64,000 nucleotides of DNA from positions 79,319 to 143,318 of the forward strand of contig NZ_KQ948944.1 of assembly GCF_001514235.1 (NCBI RefSeq), written 5' to 3'. The notes beneath the pieces were generated by a model. It made no database searches. It was not told the DNA's origin and was given only the letters and a program-made list of their open reading frames with translations. This DNA comes from Streptomyces caeruleatus (GTDB lineage: Bacteria; Actinomycetota; Actinomycetes; Streptomycetales; Streptomycetaceae). Below, piece after piece: positions 49,601 through 58,600 of this stretch (its first letter is position 1; each line of letters begins with the position of its first letter). The position numbers and the translations under genes are program-made.

Positions 49601-52600
49601 GGCCTCGTGCGGCAGCATGCCGTCCTCGCCGACCTGCCGGCGCACCTCGGCGAGCGACACCCCCGGGATCGACCGGTAGACCAGCGCCGCGTCGTCCAAC
49701 GGGTTCTCCGCCGGCGAACGCACCAGGTCCGCCGCCTGCAGACCGGCCAGGATCTCCTGCAGCGAAGCCTCTTCCTGCGGCAGCATCCCCCCGATGACGG
49801 CCAGCGCGAAGGCCTCCCCGTCCACCGCGGGGATGTTCAGCAGCCTGAAGGCGTTACCGAGCGTGGCGGCCACCCTGGCGAACAGACCTGACGGCAGCTC
49901 CGGACCCTCCAGAGGGACTCGCCCGTCCCGCAGCGCCTCCGTGTTCAGCCCGAGCCTCGTGGCCTGCGCCCAGTCCCCGGACTCGGCGATGCCCCGCACC
50001 AACGACTTCAGCATCAGCGGGGTGTTGTGGAGCACCACGCCGTTGGTGAAGGCGACCATCAGCTCCCGCGAACCGCCCCGCTTCAGCAGACGCCGCAGAC
50101 GTGAGTGCGGGGTGTCCCGCCAGCTCCAGCCCCGCGGCTTCAGGTCACCGAGGAGGGTCTTCGCGATCTCCTGCCGGCGCTCCCCGGGATGGGCCTCGTC
50201 GAGCACCTCGAACAGTCGGGCAAGGCTCTGCCGGGCAGCCGTCCGCGCCGTCGGGTGATCGGCCGCGAACCGAGCCAGCCGCTCCTCGAACTCCTGCGCC
50301 TTCGGCAGATATCCGGGGTCGGCGAACAACGGCCCGAGGACACGGCCGACACCCTCCGCGAGCAGATCCGGCTCCGTCCCGGTCGCCGCATCGGACGTCT
50401 GCGCCGCATCGGACGTCTGCGCCGCATCGGAGCCCGTCGCCGCCGCGCGCGGCTCACCGGACTCGGCGACCGGGACGTCCGGGGAGCCGCCCAGCAGCCC
50501 CTCCCGCAGCGCACGGACCCCCCGCCGCTCGGCGAGCTGCTGTGCCATGGCGACGGCCTGCTCGGTCCGGTCCGCCTCGTCCCGGTACTCGTGCAGCACC
50601 TGGGCCACACGCATCGTCGCCCAGAACTGCCGCGAGTCCCGCTCCAGCAGCGACTCGCTGTCCTCGTCGAGGGTCAGCCGGAACGGGTTGTGCTCCGCGG
50701 TGATCCGCGCCGCCGCACTCCACAGCTCCCCGGCGGCCCGCTCGTCCAGCTTGCCCAGCGCCGTCACGAACCGCTTGAGGTTCGGCAGCGTCGCCAGGCC
50801 GCGCTCGGAGAACCGGCTGTCCTCCTGCTCCCGCACAGCCGATTCCGCCTGCCACGCGGCGGCCAGCCGGGGGTACGTGACCTGCTGTCCGGGCGTCTCC
50901 AGCCGACGGACGAGCGCCACCAGCCTCGACCGGTCGTCCGCGGCGACCGGAGTGTCCGTCCCGGTGTCGTCCAGGCGGCGCAGCAGCGTGTCGAGGTGCG
51001 TCCGGTCGATCTGCGTGTCCTCGTCGAGCCGCAGTACGCCACGGGCGAGATCCGCCGTACGGCGCACGTCCGTCAGCCGCTCGACCGTCAGGTGCTCCGG
51101 CCCGCCGTACACCTCGTCGGCGAGTGCGCCCAGCTGCCAGACCTGCCGGCCGTCCGCGGCGCCGATCCGGCCGGCCAGCGGCAGCAGGTCGTCGTGGCTG
51201 ACCACCGAGCCGGAGCCGGTGATCAGCTGCAACGCGTCCCTCAGCGGGGTCCGCGGGAGCTCCGGCAGCTCCTCGACGGCCTCGATCAGTTCGTACTCGC
51301 TGCCGGGGTACTTGTGGATCTCACGGGACGTGATGTCCAGGCGCGCCGAAGGCAGCAGCAGCACCTCCCGCTCGTCCTCGTTCAGGGAGAAGACGGAGAT
51401 GTCCCGGCCTGCGTTGCCGGTGAGCTCGGCGTGGACGAGCACCTGGTGGGAACCGTCCAGCGGAATCTTCCTGGCCTGGAGGAACACGTCCTCGGCCGAC
51501 TCGCGATTACGGCTGAAGCTGGCGAACTTGCCGACGGAGAGCTCCAAGCCCTCGTGGCCCACCAGGCGGGTGCCGCGCCAGACCTCACCGGTCGCGGGCG
51601 GCAACTGCCGCAGCGCGTCCGCCAGCATGGTGGCGTGGGCCGCCATCTCCCGCTCGATGGCGGGCAGCAACTGGTCGACCACCTCCTGGAACCGCTCACG
51701 ATGCCGGTAGGGCCCCCCGAGGTCGGTTTCCTGGGCGACCAGATCTTCGAGCGCGGCGATCTCCGGGTGATCGCGCAGCGCGTGCGGCAGGACGTTCCCT
51801 TCGAGAGACTCCTCGACGAGCCAGTCGACCTGACGCCGCAGCGCCGAACGAGCCTCGCCGGGCTCGGACTTGAGCATCGGGTTGATCAGCTGGTAGGTCG
51901 AGCTGGTGTAGGTCGTGAGGGCGGCGAAGTGAGCCGGGGTCAGGCGCTCCAGCAGCTGTCGCGCCGTCATGCCGTTCTGGCGCAGCCAGCTCTGCGGCCA
52001 CGTGTCCTCGTCCGGGTCCACGGGCAGCGGCTGGTCCACGAGGCGCTCGAAGTCGACCCTGTGCTCCTGGACGACGGACAGCCCGAGTACGCCGAGTCCG
52101 GTGAAGCCCCTCTCCTCGCTCGAGAAGGGGATGACCTTCGACCAGTAGAGGGCCTCGTGCGGCAGCATGCCGTCGTCGCCCACCTGCTCGCGCAGCTCGG
52201 CCAGCGGGAGCCCCGGAACCGACCGGTACATGCGCACCGCGTCGTCCAGCGGGTTCGCCGCCAGCGACGGCACCACATCCGCCGTCTGCAGGCCCGCCAG
52301 GATCTCGTACAGCGAATGGTCCTGGAGCGGGAGCATCCAGCCGATCAGGGCCAGGGTCAGGCCCTCCGTGTCCAGACCGGGGACCTGCAGCAGCTTGAAG
52401 GCGTTCCCGATCCGCGCCGCGGTGCCCGACAGGCCCGCGGTCAGGGGCATGCCCCGTCGGCCGTGCATCTCCCGGAACAGCTCGGAGTCCTCGTCCACGG
52501 CGAACCAGGCCTTGCCCGAGACGGAGCTCATCGGGATCTCCGGACCCTGCTCGTCCGGGCCCAGGTCGCCCGCGCGCGGCTCGTCCACGGCCGCGGGCTC

Positions 52601-55600
52601 CTCGACGACGGCGGTGATCCCGGTCACCGTCCGGTCAGCGGTGCCCTCCGGGGCGCTGTAGTGCACCTCGACGCCCAGTACGCCGGGAGCCGAGCGCAGC
52701 TCGTCCAGCAGCGGCGCACCCTGCTCGTCAAAGGTCACCTGCTCCAGCGGCACGTTCTCCGTACGGAAGCCCAGTACGCGCAGAGCGCCCTGGTTGGCGG
52801 CGAGGAAGGCCACCTCGCGCTCGCTCAGGCCGACGCCGAGACGCGCCCACTCGCTCGGCGTGGCGGCGTTCTCGCCCTTCCGGCGGTCGGCCTCCGGACG
52901 CGGTACGCGGTGCCTGAAGTGCTCGTCACCCCAGTACTTCGCGGCCTCCCGCCGCCACGACGGAGCCTGCGCCGCGATGTTCCCGAGACCGAAGAAGTCC
53001 CGGTCGAACATCGCCGCCTTGGCCGGCGCGATCCGCTCCACGGCGTCACGCAGCCGGGCCCGCAGATCGCCGGCGAGGTAGGCGGCCTGGTCGCGCAGCG
53101 CCCCTACGTTCAGGCCCAGTTGCCCCGCCTTCTCCCAGTCGCCCGAGTCGGCGATCTCCTGGAGAAGCGACCTGAACGTCAGCGGAGAGGCGTTGTCGAT
53201 GACGGCGTTGAAGAAGGCCGTCATCAACTCCCGTACGGTGCCTTGCTCCAGCAGCTCTTCGAGGCGGGTCAGCCCGTTGTCGGCGCCGATCTGCCCCGCC
53301 GACGTCAGCGTGTCGGCGAAGAAGACCTTCGCGATCTCCTGCTCGCTCAGGTCGGGGTGGGCCTGGGTGAGGACGTCGAACAGCCGTGCCACGCCCTGCC
53401 GTATCGCCTCCAGCGCCTTCGGCCGGCTGTACGCGTACGCGCCGAGCCGCTTCTCGAACTCCCGGGCCGCCGGGGCGTACGCCGGGTCCGCGTACAGGAC
53501 CCGCAGGCCGCGCTCGGCAGCGGGCGCGAGGGAGGCGTCGGGCACCAGGTCGGCGACGGGCGCGAACCCGGCGGCCCACGCGTCGGTGTGCAGTGCGGGC
53601 ACCTCGGAGGACGTCCCGGTGCCCTCGATCCGGGCGAGGAAGGTCTTGAGGGAGTCCGCCTGCCGCACGCCGGCGTCCCCGGCCTCCTGTGCCAGGGGTA
53701 CCAGGGGGCCCTCAGCGGCTTCGGCCATGCGGGCGGCGACCCCGCCCAGCAGGCCCTGCCGCCCGGAGGCGATGCCCATGCCACGCTGTGCGGCCAACTC
53801 CGCGGCCACGGCGACAGCCCGCGTTTCGCGGTCCGGCGTGCCCTCGTTCTGGTGCAGTACCTGCGCCACCCGCATCGTCGCCCAGTACCGCTCGCTGTCG
53901 CGCTGCAGCAGGCCGCCGGCCCCCTCGGCGATGGTGAGGCGGGCCGGCTGGTGCTGCGCGACGATGCCCCATGCCTCGGTCCACAGGCGACGTGCCGTCG
54001 GCTGGTCCAGCTTGCCGAACCGCTGCTCGGCGAACCGGCGCAGTGATGCGTCGGGCTCGACGGCGCCGACGCGGGTTCGCGCACGGTCCGTCTGTCCCTG
54101 GCCGGGGCGCGACTGCCGGTCCTGCGACGGCGTGGCCGTCGGCTGCTCTGCGCCCGCTGCCGACGCGGTGTCGTCACCGGTCGCCGGGAGGGGTGCGGTC
54201 AGCGCTTCGTCCAGCGTGGTGGCGAAGGTGTTCTCGTGGGCGGCTTCGTGACGCAGCCAGGCCTCGGTGTCGTGGTTCTCCGGGCCCAGGACGCGGTTGT
54301 AGGCGGTGACGGTCTCGCGGCGGAAGTCGTCCGCGAGCGCCCTGAGGGCCTCGTCGGAGATGTCGTAGCGGTGTGCCGGGTTCTCCGGGCGGCGGGCGAC
54401 GGCGCGGAAATCCTCGGCCGCCCGCTTCGACACGGTACGCAGGGCGGACTCGTGCTCCAGCCGGTGTGCGAGCGTGCCGGTCAGCCGCTCGAACGTCGTC
54501 TCCCAGGACGACCGGGCGGTGCCGGGCGCCGGCTCCCCGGAGAGCGTGTCCGAGGGCCGTACGCGGGAGTCGGCGCGGTCGGGCGTGCCGGACCGGTGCT
54601 CGTCCAGCGCGGACTCCACGGCCCGGGTCCACTCCGCGGCGACACGTTCCTTCGCCGCCTCGCTGAGCCGGCCGCTGGCCGCGACGTCGCCTTCGAACCC
54701 TTCGAAGGCCTCGTCCAGAACCTGCCGGGCCCGCTGCAACTGCAGCTCGCGGAACTGTGCGTGCTCCAGGCGTCGCGGCAGACCGGCCACCATCTCGTCG
54801 AACGCGCTCCGGCGCGCCGAGGCGTCGGTCGGCTCTCCCCACGCGGTGCGCAGATCCTGGGCGAACTCCTGACGGGTCCGCGCGACGGCCGCCTCCCCGA
54901 GCTGTCCGCCGTCCCCGCGAGCCTCGCGCCACCCGTCGAGGGCGTGGCCGAACTCCCGCTCGCCGTGCCACAGGTAGCGCTGCAGCCCGCTTTCCTCGCG
55001 CAGCCGCTCACCCAGCCCGGAGCGCAGCTCGTCCAGCGCGGACTCCAGCCGCGTCGCGCGCCACTCGGGCGAACGCCCGGCGGCCTGTTCCCAGACCGTG
55101 GCCGCCGCGTCACCGACCCTGGCGCGTTCTGCGGCGCGGAACTCCGCCAGCACCCGCGGGTCGTCCAGGTGGGCGCCGCCGAACGGGTCGTCCTGCTGGA
55201 ACCGTGTGAGGGCGTCGTCGATGTGCGCGTCCCACGCCGCCGCCTGTCGCTCCCCCTCGCTCGCCCCGGCCAACCGGTCGGACAGGGTGGACCGCAGGGC
55301 TTCCAGCCTGGCCTGCCAGGCGGACGGAGGCATCATCCGGCCGCCGGCCTCGTGCCAGCCCGCCGCGAAGGCGGCCTCGACGTCCTCGCGGAAGCCTTCA
55401 CGTACTCGTCGCAGCGCGGCGCTGTCGTCAGCCAGATGGGCGCCGCCCGACAGGTCCTCGTCCCGGAAGCGGGCCACGGCCGAGTCGACGTCGTCGTCCA
55501 GGTCGACGGTGTGCCACGTACGCTGCTCCGCCATGGCGAGACGGCCACGGAAGTCCGCGTCTCGCGCGGCGCGGAACTCCTGCCACCGCTCCGTCCGAGC

Positions 55601-58600
55601 GCGTCCCTCGTCGGTCGCGGTCCTGGCCCATGCGGACGCGGACGGCGCGTCCGGATCGCCGGCGCTGCGGGCTGACGGGGCCTCGGCGGGTGTGGAGGGC
55701 GTCTCGGAAGGCGCCACGCCCCGCTCCGACACGTCCGACAGGTGCGGCTCGGCAGCGATCGACGACTCGGGACCGACGCCCTGAGCAGGCCTGTCGGCCT
55801 CCACCGTTCCCGGTACGTCCGCCGTCCCCGGCGCCGACGCCGACGCCACGGGCATGACGGGCTCGGCCACCGTTTCCGGCCCGTCAGCCACGATGCGTTG
55901 CGTGGACAGCGTCTGCGGCGGCTCCGGCTCCCCGGGCCGCGCAGCCTCGCGCGGACCGGCCGGCTCGGAACCGGGCGCCGGCGGTGTCGCCTCGTCCGCT
56001 GCGCCCGGCCCCGCAACACCCGGCTCCTTGGCGTGGCCGGTTGTCACGGCCGACGAGACCTCCGAGTTCGGCGCCTGACGGTCCGCCCCGCCCGGCCGCG
56101 CGGCCTCCGGCCGACCGCCGGCCGTGGCACCTGGCGCCGGCTGCACCGTCTCCTGCGCCGCATCCGGCCCGTCCGCGCCAGGCTCCGGTGCACTACCGAT
56201 CGCCGCCGCCAACGAGGAGCCCACCGCGTTCGGTGCCCCCTGACCGTCCGGCCCGCCCGCACGGTCCGCCGGGGCCACCTCGGCAACCAGGCCGGCGCCT
56301 GTGCCCGTCTTCGGGACGCTTGTGTCGCCGCTGTCGATACGGTCCGCGGCCGGCACGGCCGACGCGCCGTTCCGGACGTCGGCCTGGGCGCCCTCGGCAA
56401 GGGAGTCACGACCGCCGTCAACGGCGCCGTCCGTGGCGCCCGAACCGCCGGCATCGCCGGCGGTGACATCCCGGTCGGCCGCGGGCGAGGTCGCCGACGC
56501 ACCGTCGGGCGCCTGCGTGCGAGTTGCTTCAGAGGACTGGGCAGCGTGCTCCGCAGGCCGGTCCGGCCCGGTACTCGGCTCCGTGGGCATGGTGAGCTGC
56601 TCGGGCAGCGTCGCCGCCGAGGTGTCGTCAGAGCGCGTCGGGGTCCCGTCCTGGCGATCGAGTTCCGCGAGCGTCCGCTCCAGGTCCGCGACCTGAGGGA
56701 CACGCGAGGGCATCGTGGCCCTGTCGACGGACGGACCGGAAGCCGGCACGGACGGCAGCTCCGCGTCGGCCGCGGGACGGGGACGCTGAGCCTGGGTGAC
56801 GTCGGCCCCGGGTCGGGGTACGGACGGCTCGACACGGTCCGTTCGCACGGGCGCAGGCGCCTCGGTGCGGCCCTGACCCGTCGGCGCGTCACCCGGACGT
56901 ACCAAGGGGCTCACCGGCGCGCTGGGCAGGCCTTCGATCTCCGAGGTGATCCTGTCGGCCGCCTCGTCGGACAGTGGCGTACGCGACTCGTCGTCCCCGG
57001 CCCGGCGCGGCTCGGGCGCGACCGTCCCCTCGTGCGCGGTGCCGGTGCCAGTGCCGGTGCCGGTGTTCGGCAACGAATCGGGCCGGCCTGCGGTCGACGG
57101 CTCGGGCCGGGTGACCGGTGCACTCGGCAGGGCATCCGACGACGCCGTGGCGGCAGTCGACTGGGACTCGGGCCTGCCGGTGGGCACGTCGGGCAGACCG
57201 TCCAGCCCGTCGGTGGGAACGTTCGGCAGGGACTCGGGCCTGGCGTTGGGGGCGCTGGGCAGATCATCGAGCTCGTCCAGGGTGAACGGGACGTGCTCGT
57301 CGGAGTCCTGACGCAGGAACTGCTGCTCCTCCTGCATGCGGGCGAGTTCCTGTTCGGCCCGCCTGGAGACGCCCTCCTGGACCAGCCGGTCCAGCCGGCT
57401 CCCGGAGCCCGTGTCACCGCCCTCCGTTCCGCCGCCGCGGCCGGACCCGGCGCCGGGCCGGTCCGAGCCGGACGCGGGCTGGTCGATCTGCTGCTGGAGT
57501 TCGCGGCGCAGCGCAGCGGTGTTCTCGTCAGGGGTCCGCGTCGAAGCCAGGCGCTCCTGCGCCTGGTCCAGTTGCCGCTGGGTCTGCTGTACGGCCTCCT
57601 CCGGCGCCCCGGTGCGGCGCTGCAGGGTGAGCTCGTCGCGCAGCCGGCCGACTTCCTGCTCGTGGGTACGGACCTGGGCCAGCCGCTGCTGCTCGGCGAC
57701 CTGGCGCTCCTGCTCCCGGCCGGCGATGTGGTCCTTCAGCTGCTGTTCGGCCGCCCGAGCCTCCTGCGGGCTGTCGGCGGCCTCCATCCGCCGGATCAGC
57801 TCGGCCTCGCGCGGGTCCTGATGCGACCCGTCGCCGCGCAGTTCCTCGAACCGCCGCATGAGGTCGGCCTGTGCCGCCGCCCCGGCGCCGCCACCGCCCT
57901 GCTGACGCAGCCGTTCCTCCAACTGCCGCGTCTGCTGCTCGATCTGACGATCCGTGTACTGCTTGAGCTCCTGCTCCGCCTGGCGGGACTCCTCCGGCGT
58001 ACGTGCGTTCTCCACCTGCCGCACGAGGTCCGCCCGGTGGGAGTCCGCCTCCGGTGCGCCGCCCGGGTTGAGCACCGTACGCAGCTCGGCCAGCCGCCGC
58101 TCGACCGGCGTCCAGTTGTTGAACTTGGCCTGCGCGTCGAGCGCCTGCTTGCGCTCCTGCGGCGTCGTCGCGGCATCGACGCGCTGCTGCAGCACGCCCT
58201 GCTGGTGCACTCCCAGCTGGTGGATGATCTGCGACCGCTCCCGCGGGTCCGTCGCGGCATCGAGCCGCTGGCGCAGCTCCGCCTCGCGCGGATCCTGCGG
58301 CGTGCCGTCGTGCAGGCTGTCGAGACGCCGCAGCAGGTCCTCGTCCGCCGCCTGGGTGCGCTCGTCCGCCTGTGTGTGCAGGCGCTGGGTGAAGTCCTGT
58401 TGCTGCTCCTGCGTCTGACGGTCCGTGTACTCCTTGAGCGCCTGCTCCGCCTCGCGCGCCTCCTCCGGCGTCCGGGCGTTCTCCACCTGCTGGACGAGCT
58501 GCTCGCGCTGCGGGTCGGCGGGGAGCAGTCCCTCGCGCAGGGCGTTCAGCTGCCGTTCCTGCTGCGTCAGCTGGTGGTGCGCGGCCAGGTCCCGCAGGGC

